Assembly: GCF_015548375.1 (NCBI RefSeq)
Contig: NZ_JADMWW010000003.1
Coordinates: forward strand, 62,001-126,000
Length of the DNA: 64,000 nucleotides
Source: Collinsella aerofaciens
GTDB taxonomy: Bacteria; Actinomycetota; Coriobacteriia; Coriobacteriales; Coriobacteriaceae
Reading direction: 5' to 3'
Part shown: piece by piece, positions 31,865-43,833 of the stretch
Layout: every line of letters starts with the position of its first letter
How positions within the stretch are numbered: the stretch's first letter is position 1
Notes under the pieces: model-generated
Database searches by the model: none
The model's input: the letters and a program-made list of their open reading frames with translations, nothing else
What the model was told of the DNA's origin: nothing
Made by a program: the position numbers and the translations under genes

Positions 31865-33703
31865 TTATTTGTTGACCTGACCGGCGCGGACAGCAGCCTT
31901 CTTACGGTCGGTGGCGTTGAGCAGACGCTTGCGCAGGCGGATGTTCTTGGGAGTGATCTCCACCAGCTCGTCGTCGGCAATGTACTCCAGCGCCTCCTCC
32001 AGCGAGAAGGTGCGAGGCGGCACCAGCTGGACGGAGATATCGGAGGTAGAGGAACGCTGGTTGCCCAGGTTCTTGGTACGGGCGATGTTGACGACCATGT
32101 CGCCAGCCTTGCTGCGCTCGCCCACGATCATGCCCTCGTAGCACTCGGTGCCCGGCTCAACAAACAGCTGGCCGCGCTCCTGCAGCGTACCCAGAGCGTA
32201 GGCAACGGCCTTCTCGGTGGTCATGGAGATCATGGCGCCGTTCTGACGGTTGCCGATCTCGCCGGCGTAGGGGCCGTACTCCAGGAAGGTGTGGTAGAAC
32301 ACGCCCTCGCCGTGAGTGACGTTCATGATGCGGTTCTTAAGACCCATGATGCCGCGGGTCGGGATCTTAAACTCGAGGTGCGTCACGATGCCCGAGGTAT
32401 CCATGCTCGTCATGATGCCGCCGGAGGTACCGAAGACCTCAACGACCTTGCCCGAGTACTCGTCCGGGCACTCGACGACGGCCTGCTCGACGGGCTCCAT
32501 CTTGTTGCCGTTCTCGTCCTTCTTAAACAGAACGCGGGGACGGCCGACCTGGAACTCAAAGCCCTCGCGGCGCATGGACTCCATCAGGACGGACAGGTGC
32601 AGAATGCCGCGACCCGAGACCTCGACGCCGCTCTTGTCCTCGAGCTCCTCGATCTTCATGGTCACGTTGTTCTCGGCCTCGTTGAACAGGCGCTCCTTGA
32701 GCTGACGGGCGCCCACGATGTCGCCGTCGCGACCGACGAGCGGGGAGGTCGAAGCCTCAAAGACGATGGACAGGGTCGGCGGGTCAATCTCGATGGGCTC
32801 GAGCTCGACGGGGTTCTCGGGATCGGTGTAGACATCGCCGATATCGGTGCGGTCGATGCCCACGACGGCGGCGATGTCACCGGCGCCGACTTCCTGGCAC
32901 TCGGTGCGGCCCAGGTAGTCGAAGGTAAAGAGCTGCTTGACGGTAGAGGTGGCGCTGGAGCCGTCGTTCTTGACAACCAGGATCTGGTCGCCCTGGTGGA
33001 TGGTGCCGGAGTACACGCGACCGATGCCGATACGGCCAACGAAGTTGGAGTGGTCGATGGTCACGCACTGCATGGCCAGCGGGGCGTTCTCGTCAACCTC
33101 GGGCGCGGGCATATCGTCGATGATCATGTCGAGCAGCGGGTACATGTCCATGTTGCCGTCGTTGGGGTCAAGGCGGGCAAAGCCATTCATGGCGCTGGCG
33201 TAGACCACGTGCTCCATGGCGAACTCAAGCTGGTCGTCGGTGGCACCCAGGTCGGCCATGAGGTCCAGGCAGTCGTTGTAGGCCTTCTCGGGGTTTGCGC
33301 CCGGACGATCGATCTTGTTGATGACGATCATGATCTTAAGGCCGGTGTCGATAGCGTGACGCAGCACGAAGCGGGTCTGGGGCATGGGGCCCTCAAAAGC
33401 GTCGACCAGCAGCAGGGCGCCGTCGGCCATACGCAGCACGCGCTCGACCTCGCCGCCAAAGTCGGCGTGGCCCGGGGTGTCGATGACGTTGATCTTAACG
33501 TCCTTGTACTCGATAGAGATGTTCTTGGCGAGAATCGTAATGCCGCGCTCGCGCTCCTGGTCGTTAGAGTCCAGGACGCGGTCCTCGACCTGCTGGTTGG
33601 CACGGAAGGCGTCCGTGGCACGCAGGAGCTTGTCGACCATCGTCGTCTTGCCGTGATCGACGTGGGCGATGATGGCGATGTTCCTCAGATTGTCTACGCG
33701 CAT
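31865..33703 (-). CDS. typA: Ribosome-binding GTPase TypA/BipA
   Basis: 612-residue translational GTPase that binds the 70S ribosome under stress and aids 50S assembly. G1 loop AHVDHGKTT (13-21), switch ITILAKN, G3 [17 protein letters not shown]4 [11 protein letters not shown]-like domains III and V, and the TypA-specific C-terminal domain ending near [19 protein letters not shown], are all present. Monocistronic, with its own terminator. Confidence 0.96.
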   Translation of the reverse strand: MRVDNLRNIAIIAHVDHGKTTMVDKLLRATDAFRANQQVEDRVLDSNDQERERGITILAKNISIEYKDVKINVIDTPGHADFGGEVERVLRMADGALLLVDAFEGPMPQTRFVLRHAIDTGLKIMIVINKIDRPGANPEKAYNDCLDLMADLGATDDQLEFAMEHVVYASAMNGFARLDPNDGNMDMYPLLDMIIDDMPAPEVDENAPLAMQCVTIDHSNFVGRIGIGRVYSGTIHQGDQILVVKNDGSSATSTVKQLFTFDYLGRTECQEVGAGDIAAVVGIDRTDIGDVYTDPENPVELEPIEIDPPTLSIVFEASTSPLVGRDGDIVGARQLKERLFNEAENNVTMKIEELEDKSGVEVSGRGILHLSVLMESMRREGFEFQVGRPRVLFKKDENGNKMEPVEQAVVECPDEYSGKVVEVFGTSGGIMTSMDTSGIVTHLEFKIPTRGIMGLKNRIMNVTHGEGVFYHTFLEYGPYAGEIGNRQNGAMISMTTEKAVAYALGTLQERGQLFVEPGTECYEGMIVGERSKAGDMVVNIARTKNLGNQRSSTSDISVQLVPPRTFSLEEALEYIADDELVEITPKNIRLRKRLLNATDRKKAAVRAGQVNK

Positions 33704-33820
33704 GTAGTTCCCCTATCTTCTATCCATATACAAACGGCACGCGTATGCGACCCGCCCAGCAATGCAACGCTCAGCGGGAATATTGAGCCTTTTACCGAAA
33801 ACTCGTTTATTTTAGCGATT

Positions 33821-34270
33821 TTAGATAAGAGGGGTTTCCTCACCTGCAGGTTCAGGGTCGCTCCACATAAAACCATCGCCGGCACCCATGCCCTCATACA
33901 GCACATATGCCGAAAAACCGCTCTCGAGCGTGGTTTCGAAGAAGCTCACGAGCAGGGCGTCATGGTAGCCGCCATCGATCTCGACACAACCGGTGTAGCC
34001 GATGGCGTAACGGGCGATGCGGCCCAGACCCTCGTCCTTAAGGCCCATCTTGTGCTCGGAGATAAAGTTGGTGGCCGCCTCCAGGCACGCCTCTTCGCCG
34101 TCCTCGTCGAGCGCCGCCAGATATCGGTTGGAAGCAGCGTCCTCGATTGCCACGACCACGCCCGGGTTCTCGCCCGCGGCCAGGTCGTCCAAGAAGGCGC
34201 CGATCAGATCGCACACCATGGCGTCGAGCTCGGCGGAGACGTTACCGGCGTCCTGCATATCCTGTGCCAT
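33821..34270 (-). CDS. Conserved protein of unknown function
   Basis: 149 acidic residues, no signal peptide or membrane helix, no recognised family. It begins MAQDMQDAGNVSAELDAMVCDL and ends GDGFMWSDPEPAGEETPLI. It has the look of a compact alpha/beta protein (VVVAIEDAASNRYLAALDEDG; FSAYVLYEGMGAG). It shares the strand with the next two upstream genes (gap 30 bases), suggesting one operon with the membrane protein and DUF151 nuclease genes. Ribosome site not obvious. Confidence 0.7.
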   Translation of the reverse strand: MAQDMQDAGNVSAELDAMVCDLIGAFLDDLAAGENPGVVVAIEDAASNRYLAALDEDGEEACLEAATNFISEHKMGLKDEGLGRIARYAIGYTGCVEIDGGYHDALLVSFFETTLESGFSAYVLYEGMGAGDGFMWSDPEPAGEETPLI

Positions 34271-34300
34271 CTTTAGACCTTCCCATCGAGTCCGGCGTCG

Positions 34301-34690
34301 TTACAGTTCCTGTGCCTCGGCGGCGATCTTAGCGGCAGCGTCACGGGCGCGCATCATATCCATCGCGCGCTTGTCGAGCACCTTGATCTGACTAGTCAGC
34401 ATTACCGCGTCGACCACACCCCAGATCACCAGGCCCGTAGAGATCGAAAACCCAAGCGCACCAACTGTACCACGAAGGCGCGAGCAGATTGCCGCGACAA
34501 GGACGGAGATGACAACCATCTTGATAAACGAGCCGCGGCGTTCACGAAGCGTGCGGGCCTGCGTCACATAGGCAATGCGAGCCGCCTCGGATGCCTCCGA
34601 GCGCATCTGGGCTTCACGCGCGATAGCCGCTGCCTCGGCAGACATGCCGCCGGCCATCAGCGAACGCTCCGCAACCTGGCCGCCCCGCAT
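34301..34690 (-). CDS. Small membrane protein of unknown function
   Basis: 129 residues. An Ala/Glu/Arg-rich helical N-terminus is followed by two transmembrane helices (about 55-73 and 79-98) and a charged amphipathic tail. ATG 34690 directly follows the DUF151 stop (TAAATG) with no ribosome site of its own, indicating translation by coupling. An internal start at MAGG (codon 12) is possible. No family recognised. Confidence 0.65.
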   Translation of the reverse strand: MRGGQVAERSLMAGGMSAEAAAIAREAQMRSEASEAARIAYVTQARTLRERRGSFIKMVVISVLVAAICSRLRGTVGALGFSISTGLVIWGVVDAVMLTSQIKVLDKRAMDMMRARDAAAKIAAEAQEL

Positions 34691-35191
34691 TTAGAAATCA
34701 TCGGGGGAAAGCGTATGGACGAACTCGTCGAACTTCTCGAACTCTTGCTCGTCGTCGACTTCCTCGGCATGGGTAGAAACAGTGCCCAGGCGATTCATGA
34801 TGTCGTCTTCCACAAACATGGGGGCATTGCTGCGCACGGCAAGGGCAATGGCATCACTGGGACGGGCGTCGATCTTGCGCTCGTCACCATCGGCCAGTAC
34901 GACGATCGTCGCGTAGAACACCGGCGGCTCGGCGCGAACGATCTCGATGCGCTCGAGCTTGGCGCCCAGGGCGCTAACAGTATCGAGCAGCAGGTCATGG
35001 GTAATCGGGCGCTCGGCGCGGCCGCTATCGATGCCACGGCTAATGGCAGCAGCCTCAAACGAACCAGTCTGAATGGAAAGGGAACGCAACGGCGCGGGCG
35101 AGTCCGATTTGCTGCAGCGCTCGCGAAGCACGATAAGCGATGGCACGGGACCGGCGGCCATGACGATGGTCTCTATGTCGACACGAACCAT
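34691..35191 (-). CDS. Bifunctional nuclease family protein (DUF151)
   Basis: 166 residues. The DUF151 core is visible: LIVLRER, LSIQTGSFEAAAISRGIDSG, RPITHDLLLDTVSALGAKLERIEI, and RPSDAIALAVRSNAPMFVED near the end. Family members have been reported to cut DNA or RNA in plants and occur widely in Actinobacteria and thermophiles; the bacterial role is unclear. ATG 35191 has GGAGGTG upstream. First gene of a three-gene set. Confidence 0.88.
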   Translation of the reverse strand: MVRVDIETIVMAAGPVPSLIVLRERCSKSDSPAPLRSLSIQTGSFEAAAISRGIDSGRAERPITHDLLLDTVSALGAKLERIEIVRAEPPVFYATIVVLADGDERKIDARPSDAIALAVRSNAPMFVEDDIMNRLGTVSTHAEEVDDEQEFEKFDEFVHTLSPDDF

Positions 35192-35307
35192 GGAACACCT
35201 CCGGTACGTAGCGGTTAACACGCGGCAGGGTTGCCGCATTGAATAGCTATACTACCCAATCTTTCGCACAGCACACAAAACCAAAATGAGATTTATCGCA
35301 AACAAGA

Positions 35308-35337
35308 AAAAAGCCCCGAGGCAACGCCTCAGGGCTC
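35308..35337 (-). terminator. Terminator after the tRNA cluster
   Basis: GAGCCCTGAGGC / GCCTCGGGGC on the minus strand with a 3-base loop, followed by TTTTTTC. It lies just past the 3' end of the first tRNA-Ile. Confidence 0.85.
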
Positions 35338-35350
35338 TTCACAGTTTTGA

Positions 35351-35427
35351 TGGTGGACCTGACAAGATTCGAACTTGTGACCTCCCGGTTATCAGCCGGA
35401 CGCTCTAACCAACTGAGCTACAGGTCC
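35351..35427 (-). tRNA. tRNA-Ile (GAT), copy 1
   Basis: 77-base cloverleaf with encoded CCA. Anticodon loop CTGATAA gives GAT, acceptor GGACCTG/CAGGTCC. The sequence is identical to the copy at 35575-35651. Confidence 0.96.
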
Positions 35428-35431
35428 ATCA

Positions 35432-35507
35432 TGGTGGAGGTTAGGGGGATCGAACCCCTGACCTCAGGCTTGCAAAGCCCGCGCTCTCCCAGCTGAGCTA
35501 AACCCCC
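35432..35507 (-). tRNA. tRNA-Ala (TGC)
   Basis: 76-base cloverleaf with encoded CCA, anticodon loop TTTGCAA giving TGC, acceptor GGGGGTT/AACCTCC with one wobble. It sits between the two identical tRNA-Ile genes. Confidence 0.96.
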
Positions 35508-35523
35508 ACGGAGACAGTAATAA

Positions 35524-35561
35524 ACACCCCAGCGGCGACTCGGCTCTCGCTGGGGTGTTTA
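35524..35561 (-). terminator. Strong hairpin between tRNA-Ile copy 2 and tRNA-Ala
   Basis: AAACACCCCAGCG pairs with CGCTGGGGTGTTT over 13 bp. On the minus strand only ATTACTG follows, so it may be a leaky terminator or a tRNA-processing structure. Confidence 0.55.
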
Positions 35562-35574
35562 TTGCGAAAGAAAG

Positions 35575-35651
35575 TGGTGGACCTGACAAGATTCGAACTT
35601 GTGACCTCCCGGTTATCAGCCGGACGCTCTAACCAACTGAGCTACAGGTCC
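35575..35651 (-). tRNA. tRNA-Ile (GAT), copy 2
   Basis: Identical in sequence to the tRNA at 35351-35427, including the encoded CCA. First tRNA after the promoter at 35666-35695. Confidence 0.96.
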
Positions 35652-35665
35652 ATCGCGCAAGGGAT

Positions 35666-35695
35666 ATATTAGACGAGTCGTTACGCGCGCGTCAA
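35666..35695 (-). promoter_or_regulatory. Promoter of the Ile-Ala-Ile tRNA cluster
   Basis: TTGACG and TAATAT on the minus strand with an 18-base spacer, ending 14 bases before the tRNA. Confidence 0.72.
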
Positions 35696-35721
35696 CAACT
35701 TTTTTGAAAATCTTTGGAGGG

Positions 35722-35859
35722 GTTCGCCCCGGCCGCCCGGCGGCATATGAAGTCGCCTGCTCAGACAGCCCTGACTCGCACGGAGAGCACATTAAGTGCT
35801 CTCCGGCTCGTGCGGAACTCGCGATCGACTTCATATGCCGCCGGGCGGCCGGGGCGAAC
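35722..35859. repeat. Long perfect palindrome with nested centre
   Basis: Perfect 34-base arms at 35722-35755 and 35826-35859 (beginning GTTCGCCCCGGCCGCCCGG). The 70-base centre contains another stem, GGAGAGCAC/GTGCTCTCC around ATTAA, and looser CGCAC/GTGCG pairs. TTTTTTGAAAA also recurs in inverted order outside (about 35700 and 35870). It lies between the gyrA terminator and the tRNA promoter. Confidence 0.85.
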
Positions 35860-35877
35860 GCGGGTCCCTAGGTTTTC

Positions 35878-35911
35878 AAAAAAGCGGTCGGCGCGCAGGT
35901 GCGCCGACCGC
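35878..35911 (-). terminator. Terminator of gyrA
   Basis: GCGGTCGGCGC (35884-35894) with its complement (35901-35911) followed on the minus strand by TTTTTT. Confidence 0.88.
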
Positions 35912-35951
35912 CGATATATGGGGTCTGATGTTTTTGACCGGAGAGGACTAC

Positions 35952-38693
35952 TTACTCGTCGAGGAGATCCTCTGACATGTCGTTGCCGTCGCCTAGGTCG
36001 ACTGGGGCCTCTTCGGTGTCGGCTGCGGCCTCGGTACCTTCGCCCTCGGGCTTCTCTTTGGCGGCCGTCATGCGGGCTACGGCGCAGATGCGGTCGTTGT
36101 CGTCGACGGTCATCATCTTGACGCCCTGGGTGGCGCGGCCGGTCTGGCTGATCTCGTCGGTCTTGACGCGAATGACCGTCGCGCCCTCCGTCACGATGAA
36201 CAGCTCGTGCTGTGGGCCCACCGTCTTCATGGCCGCAAGGTTACCCTTACGCTCGGTCATTTGGATGGTGTAGACGCCCTGGCCGCCGCGATTCTGCTCC
36301 GGGTAGTCCGCGACCGGCGTGCGCTTGCCGTAGCCGCGCTCGGTGATGACGAACAGATCGCCGTTGCCGTTAGTGACTTCCATGCCCAGAACGCTCACGC
36401 CGTCCTTCATACCAATACCGCGAACGCCGCTGGTATCGCGGCCGGTGGCGCGCACCTGCTCCTCGGAGAACATGATCGCCTTGCCCGCGGTGGTGGCCAG
36501 GATAATCTTGTCGCCCTCGCGCACGCGGCGCACGTTCAGCAGCGCGTCGTCGTCACGCAGGTTGATAGCGATCAGGCCGTCGCGACGGCTGCGGTCATAT
36601 GCGCTCATCACGGTCTTCTTGACCATGCCGCTCTTGGTGGCAAACATCAGGTACTCGTCGGCTGGGAACTCGCGGCAGCTGATGACGCTCGCGATCTTCT
36701 CGCCCTCCTCGAAGGGCAGCAGGTTGACGATCGCGGTACCGCGCGCCTGGCGCGTACCCACCGGCAGCTCGTGCACCTTCAGGCGATAGACCTTGCCCTT
36801 GCTCGAGAAGAACAACACGTACTCGTGCGTGGACGCGATGAACATCTCGTCGATGACGTCGTCCTCTTTGAGGTTGACGCCCGACACGCCCTTGCCACCG
36901 CGCTTTTGGGCACGGTAGGCGGCCACCGGGATACGCTTAACGTAGCCGGTGTGGGTGATGGTCACGACCATATCCTCGTCGGCGATGAGGTCCTCGACAT
37001 CCAGGTCCTTCTCAACCTGGCTGATCTCGGTGCGGCGCTTGTCGCCGAACTTCTTGGAGATCTCGCGCATCTCTTCCTTGATGACGCCCAGGATCTTCTC
37101 CTCATGCGCCAGCAGGTCCTCGTAGTAGGCGATGGCGCGGCGCAGGCCGTCCAACTCTTCCTGAATCTTGTCGCGCTCCAGGCCGGTCAGGCGGCGCAAC
37201 TTCATCTCGAGGATGGCCGTGGTCTGCTCGGGCGTAAAGCCAAAGCGCTCGATCAAGCGGCTGCTGGCCTCGGAGTCGGTCTGCGAGGAGCGGATGATGC
37301 TAATGACCTCGTCGATATGGTCGAGAGCCATAAGATAACCCTCGAGGATATGCGCGCGGGCTTGGGCCTTCTTAAGGTCGAAGCGGGTGCGGCGAGTGAC
37401 GACGTCGACCTGGTGGTCGATGTAGTGCTGCAGCATCTCACGCAGGCTCAGGCATTTGGGAACGCCGTTGACGAGCGCCAGGTTGTTGGCGCCAAAGGTC
37501 GTCTGCAGCGAGGTGTACTTATACAGGTTGTTGAGCACGACCTGCGGAATGACGCCCTTCTTGAGCTCGATGACCAGACGGATACCCTTCTGGTTGGACT
37601 CATCGCGCATATCCGAGATGCCCTCGATGCGCTTGTCGTTGACGAGCTGGGCGATCTTCTCCTGCAGGGTGCCTTTGTTGACCATATAGGGAATCTCGGT
37701 AAAGACCAGGCGGCTGCGACCGGTCTTGGTGGACTCCACGTGCGCCTTGGCACGCACGGTAATGGAGCCGCGGCCGGTCTCGTAGCTCTGCTTAATGCCG
37801 GCGCTGCCCATGATGATGGCGCCGGTGGGGAAGTCCGGACCGGGCATGATCTGCATGAGCTCGTCGACGGTGGCGTCGGGGTTGTCGATCAGGTAGCAGG
37901 TGGCCTCGATCGCCTCGGCGAGGTTATGCGGGGCGATGTTGGTGGCCATGCCGACGGCGATGCCCTGGCTGCCGTTGACCAGCAGGTTGGGGAAGCGCGC
38001 AGGCAGTGCCACGGGCTCGGCGAGCGATTCGTCGTAGTTGGGCTGCCAGTCGACGGTATCCTTCTGCAGGTCGCGCAGCAGTTCCATGGCGGGCTTTGCC
38101 AGGCGGCTCTCGGTGTAACGCATGGCTGCCGCGCCGTCGCCGTCGATGTTACCGAAGTTGCCATGACCGTCGATGAGCGGCGTGCGCATGGAGAACCACT
38201 GTGCCAGGCGGACCATGGCCTCGTAGACCGCAAAGTCACCGTGCGGGTGGTACTTACCGATAACTTCGCCGACCGTCCAGGCTGACTTCTTGTGCGGGCG
38301 GTTGGGGTAGATGCCGCTCTCGTTCATCGCGTACAGGATGCGGCGGTGCACCGGCTTTAAGCCGTCGCGCACGTCCGGCAGGGCGCGCGCCGTGATGACC
38401 GACATCGAATACTCGATGAACGACTGCTTCATCTCGCGACCGAACTCCGAAATCTGGAGCTGACCGCCGTTGATATCCTCGCCGGCCGAGGCACCACGGT
38501 CGACTTCGCCAAAGCTCTCCTCGAGCTCGGCGTCGTCGTCCTCTTCCTCATCATCATCGGCATCGGGGTTATAGGCGTCCGGGTCGCCGTCCTCGCCCTG
38601 CTCAGCACGGGCAAGCAGGCGCTTCAGATCATCGGGCATACCGGCATCGCCGGCCTCATCCATACCCTCATTGTTGTTGATATCGTCTGCCAC
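35952..38693 (-). CDS. gyrA: DNA gyrase subunit A
   Basis: 913 residues. The breakage-reunion domain begins [32 protein letters not shown], with active-site Tyr in [10 protein letters not shown], and the C-terminal DNA-wrapping domain has six beta-propeller repeats including the gyrase box QRRGGKG (here QKRGGKGV). Unusually, about 80 acidic residues (Asp/Glu runs near 40-60) precede this core. The GTG start is fixed by GAGGAGG in the 11-base gap after gyrB, so the extension is real. The QRDR region [12 protein letters not shown] has Phe where many species have Ser/Thr/Ala. Confidence 0.95.
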   Translation of the reverse strand: MADDINNNEGMDEAGDAGMPDDLKRLLARAEQGEDGDPDAYNPDADDDEEEDDDAELEESFGEVDRGASAGEDINGGQLQISEFGREMKQSFIEYSMSVITARALPDVRDGLKPVHRRILYAMNESGIYPNRPHKKSAWTVGEVIGKYHPHGDFAVYEAMVRLAQWFSMRTPLIDGHGNFGNIDGDGAAAMRYTESRLAKPAMELLRDLQKDTVDWQPNYDESLAEPVALPARFPNLLVNGSQGIAVGMATNIAPHNLAEAIEATCYLIDNPDATVDELMQIMPGPDFPTGAIIMGSAGIKQSYETGRGSITVRAKAHVESTKTGRSRLVFTEIPYMVNKGTLQEKIAQLVNDKRIEGISDMRDESNQKGIRLVIELKKGVIPQVVLNNLYKYTSLQTTFGANNLALVNGVPKCLSLREMLQHYIDHQVDVVTRRTRFDLKKAQARAHILEGYLMALDHIDEVISIIRSSQTDSEASSRLIERFGFTPEQTTAILEMKLRRLTGLERDKIQEELDGLRRAIAYYEDLLAHEEKILGVIKEEMREISKKFGDKRRTEISQVEKDLDVEDLIADEDMVVTITHTGYVKRIPVAAYRAQKRGGKGVSGVNLKEDDVIDEMFIASTHEYVLFFSSKGKVYRLKVHELPVGTRQARGTAIVNLLPFEEGEKIASVISCREFPADEYLMFATKSGMVKKTVMSAYDRSRRDGLIAINLRDDDALLNVRRVREGDKIILATTAGKAIMFSEEQVRATGRDTSGVRGIGMKDGVSVLGMEVTNGNGDLFVITERGYGKRTPVADYPEQNRGGQGVYTIQMTERKGNLAAMKTVGPQHELFIVTEGATVIRVKTDEISQTGRATQGVKMMTVDDNDRICAVARMTAAKEKPEGEGTEAAADTEEAPVDLGDGNDMSEDLLDE

Positions 38694-38704
38694 GTTACCT
38701 CCTC

Positions 38705-40762
<2,058 letters not shown>

Positions 40763-40769
40763 TTATCGT

Positions 40770-40798
40770 AAAAAAATACCCTCGGGAACGAGGGTATT
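40770..40798 (-). terminator. Terminator after the DciA-like gene
   Basis: AATACCCTCG / CGAGGGTATT stem with a 4-base loop, then TTTTTTT on the minus strand. It separates the dnaA-dnaN-recF-dciA set from gyrB. Confidence 0.88.
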
Positions 40799-40825
40799 TG
40801 GCTCTACAAGGCCACCAGATGCGAT

Positions 40826-41389
40826 TTAAGGCTCTTTTTTGCTTTCTACGCCCTTGGCCCACTCGGCACTGGCTCTCATGGCATTCTCGAGGGCCTCGCG
40901 CAGTTTTTGGTCTTCGATGGGCGCCACTTGGCGCTCAATCTCGGTGCGCTCGGCCTCACTTAGGTCGGCGTGCGGGGCCGGCGGGCGCTCGGTCGTCGCC
41001 GGGCGCAGGCGCTGCTTGGCGGCGGGCGGCGTGTGACCCGGCGCGGTGGTTTTGAACACCAGGCCGTCCACATGCGCACCGGCGCGCTCCATGCGCGCGC
41101 GGATGATCTCGCGCAACAGCGTCATTTCCTGCGTCCACGAGGGCGAATCGAGATATACCAGCAGCTCATTGGACTCGGGCAGGTAGCGCAAGCCCGTCAC
41201 ATGCCGCCCCTCGCGCGTGCCCGAGCACACCGCGTTCCACGCGCGATAGACCGCGCGCGACTCCTCGGCAGCCTCCATCTGCGCGCGGCGCTCAGGTGTC
41301 GCGGCCGCCAGGATGCGCTGACGCTCTGCGTTCAAAAATCCACTGAAGGCAACCGTTTCGCTCTCGCGCTCGTAATTAGCACGTCTCAC
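40826..41389 (-). CDS. DUF721 / DciA-like protein
   Basis: 187 residues. The central region (RAWNAVCSGTREGRHVTGLRYLPESNELLVYLDSPSWTQEMTLLREIIRARM) matches the DUF721 fold of DciA, the ancestral loader of the replicative helicase. The C-terminal third is Pro/Arg-rich then charged and helical. The GTG start overlaps the end of recF by 14 bases. Position between recF and gyrB is typical for Actinobacteria. Helicase loading is inferred from family and from dnaB in the same window; no DnaC-like loader is seen. Confidence 0.82.
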   Translation of the reverse strand: MRRANYERESETVAFSGFLNAERQRILAAATPERRAQMEAAEESRAVYRAWNAVCSGTREGRHVTGLRYLPESNELLVYLDSPSWTQEMTLLREIIRARMERAGAHVDGLVFKTTAPGHTPPAAKQRLRPATTERPPAPHADLSEAERTEIERQVAPIEDQKLREALENAMRASAEWAKGVESKKEP

Positions 41390-42482
41390 CCATGCTCACC
41401 ACCTTGGCTCGATCAAGCAGGTCATCGGTAAAATACCCCAGGTTGGTCGTGGTTATGACCGTCTGGATATCATCGCCGATCAGCCGCAGAAAAGCACCGC
41501 GGCGTTCGCCGTCGAGTTCGCTCATCACGTCGTCCAAAAGCAGCAACGGGGCGGTGCCCAGGACATCGCGAGCCACGGCCACCTCCGCCACCTTCCAGGC
41601 CAGAACCAACGTTCGCTGCTGACCTTGGCTGGCAAATGAACGGGCGGAGCGACCCGCCACGGTAAACTCAATCTCATCGCGATGCGGTCCCACCAACGTC
41701 ACGCCGCGGCGAATTTCCTCGTCGGCGTGCTCATCAAGGGCAGCCAGCATGCGCTCGTACGCCCAGCCCTTCAGCTCTTCGCGATCCTCGACCTGGGGCA
41801 AATCCCCCAGTGTGGACGTATAGGTCACGTTGGCAGCCTCGCCGGACGCCACTTGCCCGTAGGCAGTGTGTACATGGCCCGCCAGCCGGTCGAGCAGGGC
41901 CAACCGGTGCACGAGCAGAGCCGCGCCCGCGCGGGCAATCGAATCGTTCCACGCGCCGAGCATCTCACGGCAGCACCAGGTCTCCTTGAGCAAGGCGTTA
42001 CGCTGGGTCACGCAGCGCCCATAGGTGCTCGCAAGATCGGCATAGCGTGCGCTCAGTTGCATGCCAAAGTCATCGAGGGCGGCGCGGCGCACACTGGCGC
42101 CTCGCTTAACCATGTCCAGATGGTCAGGGCAAAACAGCACGCTCGGCAGAACCCCGCGTACACCGGCGGCAGAGCACCTCTTGCCGTTGCGGCTAAACGA
42201 GCGCTTACCGTCCTCCGCGCTCAATCCCATATCAAGCACGCGGCCGTCGCCCTCGAGCCTCAGCTCGACCTTGCACGAGCCCACGCCGTCATGGACGAGC
42301 TCGGCTGCGGTCGGATGCCTAAACGAGGCGCCGCTCGTCAGCAGCTGCAGCGCCTCTATGAGATTGGTCTTTCCCGCCGCGTTTGGTCCCGCAAGTATCG
42401 TCACGCCCTCGTCCAGGGCAAGACGATAGCTCTCGAAGCTGCGGTAGTGCGCGACGGAAAGATCGCGGGCGAACATGGTCAT
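41376..42482 (-). CDS. recF: DNA replication and repair protein RecF
   Basis: 368 residues, SMC-like ATPase that helps load RecA at gaps. Walker A GPNAAGKTNLIEAL (32-45), signature FASQGQQRTLVLAWK (about 281-295) and Walker B LLLLDDVMSELD. The ATG at 42482 is nine bases after the dnaN stop with no clear ribosome site, so translation is probably coupled; a second ATG is two codons in. Confidence 0.95.
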   Translation of the reverse strand: MTMFARDLSVAHYRSFESYRLALDEGVTILAGPNAAGKTNLIEALQLLTSGASFRHPTAAELVHDGVGSCKVELRLEGDGRVLDMGLSAEDGKRSFSRNGKRCSAAGVRGVLPSVLFCPDHLDMVKRGASVRRAALDDFGMQLSARYADLASTYGRCVTQRNALLKETWCCREMLGAWNDSIARAGAALLVHRLALLDRLAGHVHTAYGQVASGEAANVTYTSTLGDLPQVEDREELKGWAYERMLAALDEHADEEIRRGVTLVGPHRDEIEFTVAGRSARSFASQGQQRTLVLAWKVAEVAVARDVLGTAPLLLLDDVMSELDGERRGAFLRLIGDDIQTVITTTNLGYFTDDLLDRAKVVSMGETC

Positions 42483-42491
42483 GGCGCAGCG

Positions 42492-43595
42492 CTAGATGCG
42501 GACCGGCATGACCAGGTACAGGTAGTTGATCTTGTCGTAGGACTTGAAGATGCCCGCCTGCGAGTAGCTCTTGAGCTCCAGCGTGATCTCCTTCTCCTTG
42601 GACAGGGCATTGAGGCAGCCGAAGATGTAGTGGTAGTTGAAGGCGATGGTGCCCGACTCGCCCTCGGCCTCGACATCGATCGTCTCCTGCGCAAGGTCCT
42701 GGTCATTGGAAATGGAGGACAGGCCCATCTGCCCGTTCTCGACATCGATCTCGAACTTGACGGCGGGGTTGGCGCTCGCGATAACGGCCACGCGCTTGAG
42801 GGCGGCGTTAAAGGCGGCGACGTCGATCTTGACGCTCGTCACGCACGAATCGGGGATGAGCTGCTTGTAGTTGGGGTACACGCCCTCGATGCGGCGCGAC
42901 ACGTAGGTGGTGTTGCCGGCCTCGAAGACGACCTGGGTGTCGGTAGCCCCGATCATGATGGTCGCCTGGCTGGCCATGATGTTCAGCGCGTCGTTAAAGG
43001 CGTCGGCCGGAACGTTGAGTTCAAAGGAGCCCTCGAGGGTTGAGGTCTCGACCTGCGTATCGCACACGGCCAAGCGGAAGGAATCGGTCGCCACCAGGCG
43101 CACGGTGTTGTTCTCGACCTTCATGTGCACGCCGCCCAGGATGGGGCGGGCCTTGTCGGTCGAGGTGACGCGCCACACGCGGCCGACCATCTCGGACAAG
43201 ATATCGGTCGGCAGCTCCACGGCACTCTCGATGGCATAGGCCGGAAACTCGGGGAAGTCATTGGCATCGAGCGTGTTCAGGCGGAAAGAGCTCTTCTCGC
43301 AACCAATCAGCACCTGGCGCTCGGACAGCTCAAAGGTGACCGGGGCATCGGGGAGAGTCTTGGTGATATTGGAGAGCATCTTACAGGGGATAACCATCTC
43401 GCCCTCTTCTTCGACATGCGCCGCGATGCGATGACGGATCGAGATGGTGTAGTTAGAGGTCTGGAATTCCAAGATGCCGTCTTGCGCCTTGACGAGCACG
43501 CCCGACAGGATGGGAAGGGTGGATGCCGAAGCGACACCCTTCATAACGACGCCGATGGCTTGTGTAAGCGAGCTCTGGCTGACGGTGAACTTCAT
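42492..43595 (-). CDS. dnaN: DNA polymerase III sliding clamp
   Basis: 367 residues with three structurally repeated clamp domains (starting MKFTVSQSSLTQAIGVVMKGV, closing LYLVMPVRI, the usual M-P-x-R-x C-terminus). It encircles DNA and tethers polymerase. Directly downstream of the oriC-like spacer. AAAGG precedes the ATG. Confidence 0.96.
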   Translation of the reverse strand: MKFTVSQSSLTQAIGVVMKGVASASTLPILSGVLVKAQDGILEFQTSNYTISIRHRIAAHVEEEGEMVIPCKMLSNITKTLPDAPVTFELSERQVLIGCEKSSFRLNTLDANDFPEFPAYAIESAVELPTDILSEMVGRVWRVTSTDKARPILGGVHMKVENNTVRLVATDSFRLAVCDTQVETSTLEGSFELNVPADAFNDALNIMASQATIMIGATDTQVVFEAGNTTYVSRRIEGVYPNYKQLIPDSCVTSVKIDVAAFNAALKRVAVIASANPAVKFEIDVENGQMGLSSISNDQDLAQETIDVEAEGESGTIAFNYHYIFGCLNALSKEKEITLELKSYSQAGIFKSYDKINYLYLVMPVRI

Positions 43596-43613
43596 CTTTT
43601 AATACCTTTCTAT

Positions 43614-43820
43614 AGATATAAATATCTTAATAATAGTAATAGCACTGACGAAACTGTTGATTACTCCCAAAGACGCAGGTCAGACCCAGAAAGAGAATCG
43701 ACAGCAACCTGTGTGCAAAAGGGGTGGTTTTCCACGTTCAAAACCTGCGCAAAACTTTTCATCACCGCGGATTGGGTTTTAGACACCTTATGCCCGTGGT
43801 TTCGACAAGTTTTCAACAGG
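43614..43820. other. oriC: Putative oriC in the dnaA-dnaN spacer
   Basis: An AT-only-rich tract (about 43611-43642) includes five tandem triplets TAA-TAA-TAG-TAA-TAG (43628-43642), resembling the DnaA-trio unwinding element. DnaA-box-like 9-mers follow: TTTTGCACA on the minus strand (43712-43720), TTTTCCACG (43728-43736) and TTTTCAACA (43810-43818). The latter 9-mer recurs upstream of the dnaA operon. The position, triplets and gene-strand switch agree; no experimental proof. Confidence 0.7.
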
Positions 43821-43833
43821 TGTCTCTATTTCC

